Shown here: positions 49,781 to 61,222 of the stretch, piece by piece
How positions within the stretch are numbered: position 1 is the first letter of the stretch
Layout: each line of letters opens with the position of its first letter
Assembly: GCF_000378345.1 (NCBI RefSeq)
Contig: NZ_KB899545.1
Coordinates: 434,001 to 498,000, forward strand
Direction: 5' to 3'
Source: Hirschia maritima DSM 19733
GTDB taxonomy: Bacteria > Pseudomonadota > Alphaproteobacteria > Caulobacterales > Hyphomonadaceae
Length of the DNA: 64,000 bases
The notes under the pieces: model-generated
What the model was told of the DNA's origin: nothing
Database searches by the model: none
The model's input: only the letters and a program-made list of their open reading frames with translations
Program-made: the position numbers and the translations under genes

Positions 49781-50803
49781 TTATGCGTCTTTGTTTGATT
49801 GTTCTTTCAGCGCGTTCAATGCGTTTAAAGCGCTACCATTATCTATTGATTTCAGTGCAGATTTAACACCATCAGCATGGTTGTTCGCATTTCCGGATAG
49901 GTACAGTCCTGCTCCAGCATTTAGCGCTACTATATTCCGGAATGCGGATACCTTTCCGTTTAACAGCTCTTTTATAGCGTCAGCGTTTTCTTGAGGACTT
50001 CCACCTTTTAACTCGTCAAGTTGAGACAAAGGCATATCAAAATTTGTTGGAGAGATTGAAAACTCTCTGATCTCTTGTGGCGTCACTTCTACAATTTTAG
50101 TTGCAGAAGTCACAGTGATTTCATCCAGACCGTCATCGCCATGCACTATCCACGATTTACGAGTGCCTAGGCGTTGAAGCACCTCAGCAAATGGAATGAG
50201 CCAGTCCCGACTAAACACACCTATGATTTGGTTTTTTGCATTTGCTGGATTGGTAAGAGGGCCGAGCAAATTAAAAATAGTTCTGAGGCCCAACTCCTGA
50301 CGTATCGGGGCAACGTGGCGCATGGCGGAATGATGCGAACGTGCAAACATAAAACCAACGCCCGCATTTTTAAGGCAGTTTTGAAATTGCTGTTCATTGA
50401 TTTCTAGATTTACACCCAAGGCTTCCAGCACATCAGCTGATCCGGTCTTGGGTGGGACTGAACGATTACCATGCTTGGCAACGCGGCCACCAGCACCAGC
50501 TATGACGAGAGCTGCAGCTGTCGAAGTGTTAAGGCTCTTAAACGGTAAACCACCCGTTCCGCACGTATCAACTACATCATCTGGAGCAGCAACTTTCTTG
50601 GAATGTTTTCGCATGACCGATGCGGCAGCGAAGATATCGGAAGGGGTTTCCCCCTTAATTCGAAGAGCAACTAAGAAGCCTGAGATTAATACTGGGTCGA
50701 CACTACCACTAAGAATCTCATCAAAACTATCAATTACGAGCTGTTCGTTAAGCTCTTCACCATCAGCCAGTGTTTTTATCGCTTCTCTAACAATGTCACT
50801 CAT
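49781..50803 (-). CDS. trpD: Anthranilate phosphoribosyltransferase
   Basis: Transfers phosphoribose to anthranilate. The 340-residue class III phosphoribosyltransferase has the PRPP loop VDTCGTGGLPFKSLNTSTAA, VAKHGNRSVPPKTGSADVLE and FMFARSHHSAMRHVAPIRQE. It is a separate gene rather than fused to trpG. It is located 11 bases after trpG and abuts trpC. Confidence 0.97.
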   Translation of the reverse strand: MSDIVREAIKTLADGEELNEQLVIDSFDEILSGSVDPVLISGFLVALRIKGETPSDIFAAASVMRKHSKKVAAPDDVVDTCGTGGLPFKSLNTSTAAALVIAGAGGRVAKHGNRSVPPKTGSADVLEALGVNLEINEQQFQNCLKNAGVGFMFARSHHSAMRHVAPIRQELGLRTIFNLLGPLTNPANAKNQIIGVFSRDWLIPFAEVLQRLGTRKSWIVHGDDGLDEITVTSATKIVEVTPQEIREFSISPTNFDMPLSQLDELKGGSPQENADAIKELLNGKVSAFRNIVALNAGAGLYLSGNANNHADGVKSALKSIDNGSALNALNALKEQSNKDA

Positions 50804-50814
50804 ACCTGATTGCC

Positions 50815-51417
50815 TTACTTCGTCAGTTCTACAAAATTGTTGAGTAGGGCGTGTCCATATTCTGAGCCAATTGATTCAGGATGAAATTGAACTCCAAATA
50901 TCGGACGTTCGACATGTGATACGGCCATTATTTCACCGTCGTCGGTTTCTGCTTCAATTTTCAAAACATTTGGAAGTCCCTGTCGTCTAACAGACAAGGA
51001 ATGATACCTCACCGCATCAAAGGTTTCAGGAATACCTTCAAACATATTCCCGTTTCCATGGGTCACAGTTGAAACTTTTCCATGTAGAATTTCTTGGGCC
51101 GAAACAACTTGCCCACCAAATGCTTCACCAATAGATTGATGTCCCAAACATACACCAAAAATCGGTAAGTTATCAGGTGCAGACTTTAGAAATTCGAGGC
51201 AAACACCAGCATCTTTGGGCGCTTTAGGACCAGGAGATAACACTACGCCATCGGGTTTTTGATTTAACAGTTCTTCAACGGTAAATTTGTCATTGCGAAC
51301 TACATTCGTGTGCGCACCTAGTTCTTCAAGATAGTGAACCAAATTCCATGTAAAACTATCATAGTTATCGATCACAAGAATGTTTGGTTTTGTATCAGAT
51401 TTGATGTTTTTGCTCAT
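50815..51417 (-). CDS. trpG: Anthranilate synthase component II (glutamine amidotransferase)
   Basis: Supplies ammonia to TrpE. The 200-residue class I amidotransferase has the oxyanion segment VLSPGPKAPKDAG, the nucleophile Cys in IFGVCLGHQSIGEAFGG and the His-Glu pair in FGVQFHPESIGSE. In some bacteria the same protein serves PabB too. Its start overlaps the trpE stop by 4 bases. Confidence 0.96.
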   Translation of the reverse strand: MSKNIKSDTKPNILVIDNYDSFTWNLVHYLEELGAHTNVVRNDKFTVEELLNQKPDGVVLSPGPKAPKDAGVCLEFLKSAPDNLPIFGVCLGHQSIGEAFGGQVVSAQEILHGKVSTVTHGNGNMFEGIPETFDAVRYHSLSVRRQGLPNVLKIEAETDDGEIMAVSHVERPIFGVQFHPESIGSEYGHALLNNFVELTK

Positions 51418-52853
51418 CTGTTTGCACCATCATATCTTGCTGCTTCTTGTGCCGCTTTCATCAGCGCATTAGCCTTATGAACAGTCTCCTGAAACTCTTT
51501 CTCAGGTTTACTGTCCATTACGACGCCCGCTCCAGCTTGGACATGAAGTTTTTTATCTTTGATTACGGCCGTTCTCAGAGCGATACATACATCCATATCG
51601 CCATTTGTTCCAAAATAACCAACGCCACCACCGTAAACACCGCGTTTGTTGGTTTCTAGCTCATTGATGATTTCCATGGCGCGAATTTTTGGGGCACCAG
51701 ATACTGTACCAGCTGGAAAACCTCCCATAAGAGCGGAAACGGCATCTTGATCGTCTCGTAGTTCGCCTTCGACATTTGAGACGATATGCATGACATGAGA
51801 GTACCGCTCGATGATAAATTCTTCAGTCACGTTCACGCTGCCATATTTAGCAACCCGTCCAACATCATTTCTACCTAAATCAAGCAGCATTAAATGTTCG
51901 GCTAGTTCTTTAGGGTCTGCAAGCAGCGTTTCTTCGTTTTTCCTATCTTCTTCTGGGGTGTTTCCACGTGGAAGAGTACCAGCGATGGGGCGAATAGAAA
52001 CGGTGTTGTTCCTCACGCGCACTAAGATTTCAGGACTGGACCCGATGACCTGAAACTCGCCCAAGTTAACGTAGAATAAGAAAGGAGAGGGGTTTAAGCG
52101 CCTCAAAGCACGATAGAGTGCAAAGGGAGAAGTTTCAAAATCAACCGTAAACCTTTGGCTAGGAACAACCTGAAAGATATCACCGGCAAGAATATACTCT
52201 TGCGCTTTTCTTACCATATCTTCGAAGCGCAGCTTTGTGGTGTTGGATGTGAATTCCAGAGGAGCTAAATCACGATCAATGGGGCGACTAACTCCAAGCG
52301 GTGAATCGAGTAATTCTTCGATTTCATCCAAACGCTTATCTGCTGCAACATCATCACCTTCATCTAAAGGTGTTGCCAATATGATTTCTTGCTTCACTGA
52401 ATCGAAAATCAAAATAACCGTAGGACGCATCAACATCGCTTCCGGAACCTGCAATGTGTCTTCAGGTGCGGGCGGAAGCGTCTCCACATAACGGATCATA
52501 TCATATCCAAGATATCCGAATGCGCCCGCTATCATTGGTGGAACATCTTCATCATCGTCAATGTCGACATGACATTCATCTATAAACCGACGGACATCTT
52601 GCATGGGATCGTCTGATTCAAATGTTACGTCATCAAAAGAACGATTTGGAGAAGTTTGCGCAAAACCCTCAGAAACACGCCACCACAAATCAGGCTTGGT
52701 TCCTATAAATGAGTAACGTCCTCTTTGTTCTCCGCCCAAGACGGATTCAAAAAGAAAAGTTCCTGCATTATTGGGATCAAGCTTGAGCATCGCAGACACG
52801 GGTGTCTCTATATCATCAAGCCTACGCCGGATTTTCAGTTTTCTAGTGGTCAT
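51414..52853 (-). CDS. trpE: Anthranilate synthase component I
   Basis: Converts chorismate to anthranilate. From ATG 52853 it has 479 residues; an in-frame stop lies just upstream, so no longer form is possible, and it is about 20 residues shorter at the N-terminus than most relatives. LDDIETPVSAMLKLDP contains the tryptophan feedback-site region (LLES-type motif as FLFESVLGGEQRGRYSFIG), and the C-terminal chorismate-binding domain has SPSPFLFYVNLG-like and PAGTVSGAPKIRAMEIINEL motifs. It follows ppiD by 14 bases, leaving no room for a trp leader peptide attenuator. Confidence 0.96.
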   Translation of the reverse strand: MTTRKLKIRRRLDDIETPVSAMLKLDPNNAGTFLFESVLGGEQRGRYSFIGTKPDLWWRVSEGFAQTSPNRSFDDVTFESDDPMQDVRRFIDECHVDIDDDEDVPPMIAGAFGYLGYDMIRYVETLPPAPEDTLQVPEAMLMRPTVILIFDSVKQEIILATPLDEGDDVAADKRLDEIEELLDSPLGVSRPIDRDLAPLEFTSNTTKLRFEDMVRKAQEYILAGDIFQVVPSQRFTVDFETSPFALYRALRRLNPSPFLFYVNLGEFQVIGSSPEILVRVRNNTVSIRPIAGTLPRGNTPEEDRKNEETLLADPKELAEHLMLLDLGRNDVGRVAKYGSVNVTEEFIIERYSHVMHIVSNVEGELRDDQDAVSALMGGFPAGTVSGAPKIRAMEIINELETNKRGVYGGGVGYFGTNGDMDVCIALRTAVIKDKKLHVQAGAGVVMDSKPEKEFQETVHKANALMKAAQEAARYDGANR

Positions 52854-52867
52854 CAAGTTTATCTAGT

Positions 52868-54769
52868 TTATTCTCCAGACATGGTCTGGATGTATTCTGT
52901 TATTGCCTTGCCGTTTTCTTCGACTTCTGACTCAGCCAAGACGGCTTCTAAAAACGCCATCTGAACGTCTGATTCCAAAGATTCTGAAATCGCTCTTTTT
53001 CCGGAGGTCGCCAGAACATCGAGCATATCAGGTTCTAAGTTTGTAATGTCCGAAAGAAACACTACAGTACGTCCACCGTCTTGTTCGTTAGCGATCGCAT
53101 ATTCACCTTTTTGTGTGCTGAATAGTTGGAAAGCCATAGCTCGTGTAATTTCTTCAGGGATTTCGCGGCGCGTCAGTTTGGTTTCTGACTTTACGAATAG
53201 AAGGTCATTTTCTTCCGCTGCTTGTGAAAGATCGTTTAATTCTTGAGCACGGGCTAAAACTTTGTCTGCTATGTTTTGGGCACCTTGTGAAGCTTCATAC
53301 AGTTTATAAGCGCTCGTAGCTATCTCTTTAACGTCTGCTAAAGGCGGGATGAAACTCTCTTCAAGTTTGTCCAATCTTACGACGTATAGGCCATCGGCAA
53401 CATCATCAAGTATATCGCTGACTTCACCATCAAAGCTAAGTTGTCTAAGCGTTTCCATAGCATCCGGTCTAAAGACCACTGAACCAAGTAGATGATTGTT
53501 CTCTGTACGCCCTTGCTGATCAATGCTGTCAAAGGACATAAGAGGCACTTGAAGAGCTTCTGCTGCTTCTTCTAAATCAAATCCGCCACCAACGAGGTCA
53601 AAAAACTCTTCCTGCTTGGTCTCGAAGATTTTCTCTGCCTCTAGAGTGGCAATTTCTGATTTGATTTGATGAGAAACGTTTTCAAACGGGGTAGGTGTAC
53701 CGGCATAGACTGTTTCAACAATGACACCCGTCCAGTTTCCTTCTTCAAGCTCGTAAGCTCCAAAATGGGTTCCCTCAGCCACACCGAATGCTGTTTTTCC
53801 GTATTCTTCATCTTGAATATCTGATTGGGAAACAATTCTCGTGGTTACAATCAATTCTGAAAGTCCTGTGAGAACTTCATCAGGGTTTCCACCTGCGCCA
53901 ATTTCATCAACAGCTTGTTGAACCAAGCGTCTGTTTGGAGAAGAAAACTCCTTAAGAGCGCGTGTTTCGTCTGAAGAGAATTCTTTTATTCTTAGCTCGT
54001 ACTCACTTCTAAGATCTTCTTCAGCGACTTCAACGGCTCCAACAAAGTCCGACGGAGCAATTGATAAAATTGTCACTGCTTTACGCTCTGGCTGTCGGAA
54101 TGAAGACTGATTGTCCTCATAGAAGGCTTGAAGTTGCTCGTCGGTTGGATCAGCAATATCACCACCAGCATCGCTAGGAATATTTACATATGAGAATTCC
54201 CGTTGCTCCGATTGAGCGGTCATCCAGACCTTTCCAAGCGCATCCGGTGTATGAAGACCTGTTGAAAGCGAGTTTACAAGATACTCTCTCGTAAAACTTT
54301 CTTTGATACCTGTTTCCAATTGTTTGACAGTCTGGCCTTGTTGGCGCGCAAATAATTGGAATGCTTCCTCATCGAATTCACCAGTTACTGCATTTTTAAA
54401 ACGAGGTGCATTGGCCACCATTTCAGTGACGGCAAATCTAGTTGCTTCAATTTTTTCTTTATCCGCAAAAGACAATAAGGCTGTCTCATTCATCATTGCT
54501 TGAAGTACTTGCTGAATAATTCCTGATTGAGCAGCGTCTTGGCGAGATAAAGTTCTGCCCTCAGCCTCACGTACATTACGAAGATATGTATCAACACGTT
54601 GATCAACATCACGTTTCACAATGAAACGATCTCCAGCACTTATCATTCCGCGAGGTTCCGCAGATGAAAACATGTCTGGCAATCCCATGCCAGCTAATCC
54701 TACAATCAATAGCCCGATGACGACCAACATAAGTTTAGACCGTACCATACGGCGGACAATAGACAGCAT
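52868..54769 (-). CDS. ppiD: PpiD-like periplasmic folding factor (SurA_N / parvulin family)
   Basis: A membrane-anchored periplasmic chaperone/prolyl isomerase family. The 633-residue protein has a short cytoplasmic tail, one helix (about residues 13-31) and a SurA_N-type chaperone domain (about 35-200; AAQSGIIQQVLQAMMNETAL). The parvulin region (about 240-390) is poorly conserved, so isomerase activity is doubtful. The C-terminal part is helical and acidic. It is the first gene of the - strand cluster with trpEGDC, an order conserved in the Caulobacter group. Membership in the trp operon may reflect position only. Confidence 0.88.
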   Translation of the reverse strand: MLSIVRRMVRSKLMLVVIGLLIVGLAGMGLPDMFSSAEPRGMISAGDRFIVKRDVDQRVDTYLRNVREAEGRTLSRQDAAQSGIIQQVLQAMMNETALLSFADKEKIEATRFAVTEMVANAPRFKNAVTGEFDEEAFQLFARQQGQTVKQLETGIKESFTREYLVNSLSTGLHTPDALGKVWMTAQSEQREFSYVNIPSDAGGDIADPTDEQLQAFYEDNQSSFRQPERKAVTILSIAPSDFVGAVEVAEEDLRSEYELRIKEFSSDETRALKEFSSPNRRLVQQAVDEIGAGGNPDEVLTGLSELIVTTRIVSQSDIQDEEYGKTAFGVAEGTHFGAYELEEGNWTGVIVETVYAGTPTPFENVSHQIKSEIATLEAEKIFETKQEEFFDLVGGGFDLEEAAEALQVPLMSFDSIDQQGRTENNHLLGSVVFRPDAMETLRQLSFDGEVSDILDDVADGLYVVRLDKLEESFIPPLADVKEIATSAYKLYEASQGAQNIADKVLARAQELNDLSQAAEENDLLFVKSETKLTRREIPEEITRAMAFQLFSTQKGEYAIANEQDGGRTVVFLSDITNLEPDMLDVLATSGKRAISESLESDVQMAFLEAVLAESEVEENGKAITEYIQTMSGE

Positions 54770-54941
54770 AAGGATTATCTCCCAAAATTAAAAAGCAACG
54801 ACAAAATCAATCGTGCATGAGTCTTGCAGCAGTTCAATGAGCTTGCTAGGCGAGCTATGCGTCTAACGCAAGATGTGAATTGATAAAGCCAAAAAAGACC
54901 ATGTGCCAAAAAGAGCACTGTCATACAACGGGACAATAGAA

Positions 54942-55691
54942 ATGAGCAATGCAAAATCCCTCATAGTAGGGAATTGGAAAATGAATGGTCTACGCGCAGA
55001 CCTAAAAGAAATTGAAGCTGTCGCTGATAGTATTCAGCAAAATTCATTCAACGGTGATGTTGTTATTTGCCCTCCGGCGACATTGGCTGCTTTGGCTGTG
55101 GATAAAACTGTACAGAGCCCACTTAAAATTGGAGGACAAGATTGTCACGCTAAAGAAGCAGGAGCTTTTACGGGTGATATCAGTGCCGAAAAGTGGAAAG
55201 ACCTTGGCGCAGAATATGTAATCGTTGGGCATTCAGAGCGACGTGAATACTACCGCGAAGATGATAAAGCAGTTCGGGCTAAGTCTGCCGCCGTGATTCG
55301 AGCTGGATTAACTCCGATTATCTGTATCGGAGAAAGCTTAGAGGAACGTAGAGCTGGCAACACACTTGCTGTTGTATCCGAACAAATTTCTGGGAGCATC
55401 CCAGAAGAAGCCAAATCTTCACCTATTGCGATAGGTTACGAACCAATCTGGGCGATTGGAACAGGCCTGACGCCTTCAATAGAAGAAATTGCTGAAGCTC
55501 ACTCATTGATTCGTGCTGAGTTGGAAAAACTATTGGGTACTTCGGGTTCAACAACGCCAATTCTATATGGTGGTTCAATGAAACCCTCAAATGCAAAAGA
55601 AATTTTGGCGATTGATGATGTTGATGGTGGTCTTGTTGGTGGTGCTAGCCTCAAATCAAAGGACTTCCTGGAGATTATCGCTTCGTTTTAA
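54942..55691 (+). CDS. tpiA: Triosephosphate isomerase
   Basis: Interconverts dihydroxyacetone phosphate and glyceraldehyde 3-phosphate. The 249-residue TIM barrel has the catalytic Lys in VGNWKMNG, the catalytic His in IVGHSERREYYREDD, the catalytic Glu in IGYEPIWAIGTG and the phosphate loop GGSMKPSN/GGLVGGASL. I choose ATG 54942, which gives the usual length; a GTG at 54903 would add 13 residues. A strong terminator follows. The 172-base gap to divergent ppiD must hold both promoters, none of which I can place with confidence. Confidence 0.97.
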   Translation: MSNAKSLIVGNWKMNGLRADLKEIEAVADSIQQNSFNGDVVICPPATLAALAVDKTVQSPLKIGGQDCHAKEAGAFTGDISAEKWKDLGAEYVIVGHSERREYYREDDKAVRAKSAAVIRAGLTPIICIGESLEERRAGNTLAVVSEQISGSIPEEAKSSPIAIGYEPIWAIGTGLTPSIEEIAEAHSLIRAELEKLLGTSGSTTPILYGGSMKPSNAKEILAIDDVDGGLVGGASLKSKDFLEIIASF

Positions 55692-55715
55692 TTTCAAGTT
55701 TGACTGCAAAAAACT

Positions 55716-55758
55716 AGGTGTGTGACTTGAAAATTGCTTGTTACACACCTTTTTTTTT
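55716..55758 (+). terminator. Intrinsic terminator after tpiA
   Basis: AGGTGTGTGAC (55716-55726) pairs with GTTACACACCT (55740-55750) with one G-U, across a 13-base loop, and is followed by eight T (55751-55758). This ends the tpiA transcript. Confidence 0.93.
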
Positions 55759-55789
55759 ATAAATCGCCTTGTTAGGGCTTGGCGTAATG

Positions 55790-55810
55790 GCCTGAAAGTG
55801 CTTTTCAGGC
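55790..55810 (+). other. Hairpin in the secG upstream region
   Basis: GCCTGAAA (55790-55797) and TTTCAGGC (55803-55810) form a perfect 8-bp stem with a 5-base loop, 33 bases before the secG ATG. It has no T-tract, so it is not a plain terminator. It may be a leader structure or a protein-binding palindrome. Confidence 0.45.
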
Positions 55811-55843
55811 GGTTTGGATTCATAGATAGGTTAGCCAACCACA

Positions 55844-56287
55844 ATGGAAAATGCTCTTCTTGCACTCAGTTTGCTGTCTTGTATTGCTCTGATCGTGTCG
55901 GTCTTACTTCAGCGTTCTGAAGGTGGCGCGCTCGGTATGGGCGGCGGAGGAGGCGGTGGCCTTGTGTCTGGACGTGGCGCTGCTGATACACTGGTTAAAG
56001 CTACAATGTTTCTTGCAGCAGTTTTCATTGTAACCTGCTTGGCTCTTACACGCATTACCTACGAAAACTCTAAAGACAGTTCCGAAGTTACTCAGACATT
56101 GGAAGAAGCTGGAGGTTCATTGGTGGATGAAGTTTTAGGCGACACGACTGAAACTGCACCATTGGTGTCCGAACCAGCAGATCTGATTTCTGAAGCATTG
56201 TCAGCTGAAGAAACAACCACATCTGAAAATGTATCAGATGAGGCTGAATCTCAAGAAAACACTACACCAAATCCTGAAAACCAATAG
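55844..56287 (+). CDS. secG: Protein translocase subunit SecG
   Basis: Accessory subunit of the SecYEG protein-export channel. The 147-residue protein has two helices (about residues 3-21 and 52-71) with the family loop VLLQRSEGGALGMGGGGGGG between them. Residues after about 80 form an acidic Glu/Thr/Ser tail of about 65 residues, as in many alphaproteobacterial SecG proteins. It lies between tpiA and pyrG, a conserved order. Confidence 0.93.
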   Translation: MENALLALSLLSCIALIVSVLLQRSEGGALGMGGGGGGGLVSGRGAADTLVKATMFLAAVFIVTCLALTRITYENSKDSSEVTQTLEEAGGSLVDEVLGDTTETAPLVSEPADLISEALSAEETTTSENVSDEAESQENTTPNPENQ

Positions 56288-56326
56288 TCAGTCCTTGACG
56301 CGCGCCACATTTTGGCGCGTCTATAG

Positions 56327-57970
<1,644 letters not shown>

Positions 57971-57980
57971 CCCGTAACTA

Positions 57981-58017
57981 GGGCTTGCATTACGCCGGTT
58001 ATCGGCGTAATAAGCCC
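57981..58017 (+). promoter_or_regulatory. Long hairpin in the pyrG-rpmF gap, overlapping a possible promoter
   Basis: ATTACGCCG (57989-57997) pairs perfectly with CGGCGTAAT (58003-58011), and GGGCTT (57981-57986) with AAGCCC (58012-58017), leaving a 2-base bulge. The same bases contain TTGCAT (57985-57990) and TAATAA (58008-58013) 17 apart, which could be a weak rpmF promoter. Whether this acts as RNA structure, operator or promoter cannot be decided by eye. Confidence 0.45.
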
Positions 58018-58026
58018 GCTGATTTG

Positions 58027-58057
58027 GGTGGCCCCGTGCCACCTTTTCCTATTTTTT
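58027..58057 (+). terminator. Terminator or attenuator just upstream of rpmF
   Basis: GGTGGC (58027-58032) pairs with GCCACC (58038-58043) around a CCCGT loop and is followed by TTTTCCTATTTTTT (58044-58057). It ends 12 bases before the rpmF ATG and just before its GAGG ribosome-binding site (58058-58061). It can be the pyrG terminator or, if transcription starts within the gap, an attenuator for rpmF. Confidence 0.6.
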
Positions 58058-58069
58058 GAGGCTAAAAAC

Positions 58070-58252
58070 ATGGCTGTTCCTAAGCGGAAAACCACGCCCT
58101 CCAAACGCGGTATGCGTCGTGCACACGACCGTTTGAAAGGCGCTACATACATCGAAGACCAAGATTCAGGCGAATTGCGTCGTCCACACCACATTGACCT
58201 TAAATCAGGTATGTACCGTGGAAAACAAATTTTAGAGCCTAAAGAAGACTAA
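58070..58252 (+). CDS. rpmF: 50S ribosomal protein L32
   Basis: Small protein of the large ribosomal subunit. The 60-residue product starts [20 protein letters not shown] and has the L32 pattern, with the basic N-terminus and the [16 protein letters not shown] end; it lacks the Zn-binding cysteines. The ATG at 58070 has GAGG eight bases upstream; a longer in-frame start at 58028 would run through the hairpin and T-tract and is not credible. eno follows after 93 bases. Confidence 0.96.
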   Translation: MAVPKRKTTPSKRGMRRAHDRLKGATYIEDQDSGELRRPHHIDLKSGMYRGKQILEPKED

Positions 58253-58318
58253 CGCCGTTATAGGGGCCGCTGTTTAGCGCTCCGGCAGCGCCGAATTCAG
58301 ATAGGCGGTCCCGAGTAA

Positions 58319-59623
<1,305 letters not shown>

Positions 59624-59648
59624 TTTCGAAGTATAAGTAGACAAAAAG

Positions 59649-59681
59649 AACGCTCGAAACGATCAGTTTTGAGCGTTTTTT
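59649..59681 (+). terminator. Intrinsic terminator after eno
   Basis: AACGCTCGAAAC (59649-59660) pairs with GTTTTGAGCGTT (59666-59677), with one G-U, around a GATCA loop, and is followed by a run of T ending at 59681. This separates eno from ftsB and the pdh genes. Confidence 0.92.
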
Positions 59682-59772
59682 ATTTTGCGCCGCAAAAAAA
59701 ATGTTTAAACATTACATTAAGCTTAACACGGTACATATTGGTTAATTACACTTGAAAAGACTGATCTCCTGA

Positions 59773-60060
59773 ATGCGTACATTCATAGTTACTTTAATTC
59801 TAAGTATAGTGCTGTGTTATCTAGCCTTTAACGCCTTATCCGGTGATCAGGGATTAGCAAGATGGACTGCTCTTCAGAAACAAGAAAAAGAATTAATCCT
59901 TGTTTTAGAGGGGATTCAACAGGAGAAATCCTTAGTAGAGGCGCGTATTCAAAGGTTAAGCCCTGAAAGTCTCGACCTAGATTATGTAGAAGAGCTTGCT
60001 CGTCGAAAACTTGCGTATGCAAGAAAAGACGAAATAATATTGAGCTTGGACGAACATTAA
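59773..60060 (+). CDS. ftsB: Septum formation initiator FtsB/DivIC family protein
   Basis: Bitopic cell-division protein that bridges FtsL and FtsQ at the septum. The 95-residue protein has one N-terminal helix (about residues 3-21), a coiled coil rich in Leu, Gln and Glu (about 33-65) and the family end PESLDLDYVEELARRKLAYA. The gene lies between eno and pdhA, its usual place in alphaproteobacteria. A cluster of TTAA sequences lies upstream, but not at the spacing of a CtrA box. Confidence 0.9.
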   Translation: MRTFIVTLILSIVLCYLAFNALSGDQGLARWTALQKQEKELILVLEGIQQEKSLVEARIQRLSPESLDLDYVEELARRKLAYARKDEIILSLDEH

Positions 60061-60098
60061 CTTTTCCAAAATGGTCCTACCAGTTTTCATGTTTAATT

Positions 60099-60127
60099 TT
60101 GACGTGGTGCGACGCAGCACCAAAAAT
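60099..60127 (+). promoter_or_regulatory. Putative pdhA promoter with inverted repeat in the spacer
   Basis: TTGACG (60099-60104) and AAAAAT (60122-60127) are 17 bases apart. The spacer holds a perfect inverted repeat, TGGTGC (60105-60110) and GCACCA (60117-60122), around GACGCA. The position, about 60 bases before pdhA, would suit an operator for a regulator of the pdh genes. The -10 is weak, so the promoter call is tentative. Confidence 0.4.
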
Positions 60128-60185
60128 GCATAGCAGCTCTGACTGGACGTAAGGTTATCCATCTCAGTAGTCTGAACAAAATGTC

Positions 60186-61217
60186 ATGGAGGTTCGCTTG
60201 GTCGCCGCTAACGCTACATCACCCAAAAAGGGAAAATCGAACTCGAAATCTGCTCCTTCCAATGAAGAGAAGCTGCAGTATTATCGAGACATGTTGTTGA
60301 TCCGCCGTTTTGAAGAAAAAGCCGGACAATTATATGGAATGGGTCTAATCGCTGGATTTTGTCACCTATACATTGGACAGGAAGCTGTCGTTGTTGGTGT
60401 GCAAAGCGTTCTAAATGAAGGTGATCAAGTTATCACCGGATATCGCGATCATGGACATATGCTCGCCTGTGGCATGGAAGCTGACGGCGTGATGGCTGAA
60501 CTTACTGGACGAGAAGGTGGATATTCTCGCGGTAAGGGTGGTTCCATGCACATGTTCTCTAAAGAGAAACATTTCTACGGTGGTCATGGTATTGTGGGAG
60601 CGCAAGTTTCTCTAGGTACTGGCCTTGCGTTTGCCAATCAGTACAAAGACAACGGAAACGTTTCTGTATCTTACTTTGGTGATGGTGCTGCTAACCAAGG
60701 ACAAGTGTATGAATCCTTTAACATGGCATCTCTTTGGAAGCTTCCAGCACTATACGTGATTGAAAACAATCAATATGCGATGGGTACAGCCGTTTCCCGC
60801 GCATCAGCCGAACAAGAGCTTTACAAACGTGGTATCTCTTTTGATATCCCCGGTGAAGCCGTTGATGGAATGGATGTGTTGAAAGTTCGCGAGGCAGCGA
60901 AAAAAGCTCTAGCGCACATTCGCGCGGGCAAAGGTCCTTACATCCTAGAAATGAAGACTTACCGTTATCGTGGTCACTCCATGTCTGACCCTGCGAAATA
61001 CCGTAAGCGTGAAGAGGTGGATGACATCAGATCCCACCACGACCCAATTGACGGCCTTAAGAAACTTCTGATCGACGAAAAAATTGCAACTGAAGACGAT
61101 CTTAAAGCGATTGATAAAGAAGTCCGCGTCATCGTAAATAAAAGTGCTGACTTCGCCCAAACAAGCCCTGAGCCCGATCCTTCAGAGCTTTGGACAGATG
61201 TATTGAGAGAGGTGTAA
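60186..61217 (+). CDS. pdhA: Pyruvate dehydrogenase E1 component, alpha subunit
   Basis: With PdhB it decarboxylates pyruvate using thiamine diphosphate. The 343-residue protein has [32 protein letters not shown], the thiamine diphosphate motif from GDGAANQGQ to ENNQYAMGT, and [20 protein letters not shown]. The start is uncertain: ATG 60186 has no visible ribosome-binding site, whereas TTG 60198 has GGAGG five bases upstream and would remove four residues. The N-terminal 25 residues are Lys/Ser-rich. Confidence 0.96.
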   Translation: MEVRLVAANATSPKKGKSNSKSAPSNEEKLQYYRDMLLIRRFEEKAGQLYGMGLIAGFCHLYIGQEAVVVGVQSVLNEGDQVITGYRDHGHMLACGMEADGVMAELTGREGGYSRGKGGSMHMFSKEKHFYGGHGIVGAQVSLGTGLAFANQYKDNGNVSVSYFGDGAANQGQVYESFNMASLWKLPALYVIENNQYAMGTAVSRASAEQELYKRGISFDIPGEAVDGMDVLKVREAAKKALAHIRAGKGPYILEMKTYRYRGHSMSDPAKYRKREEVDDIRSHHDPIDGLKKLLIDEKIATEDDLKAIDKEVRVIVNKSADFAQTSPEPDPSELWTDVLREV

Positions 61218-61222
61218 GACAC

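Noticed and set aside
59704-59746. TTAA cluster upstream of ftsB as a CtrA-binding site
   Set aside because: The CtrA motif needs TTAA-N7-TTAA. The nearest pair here (59705-59708 and 59717-59720) is 8 bases apart and the others are further off.
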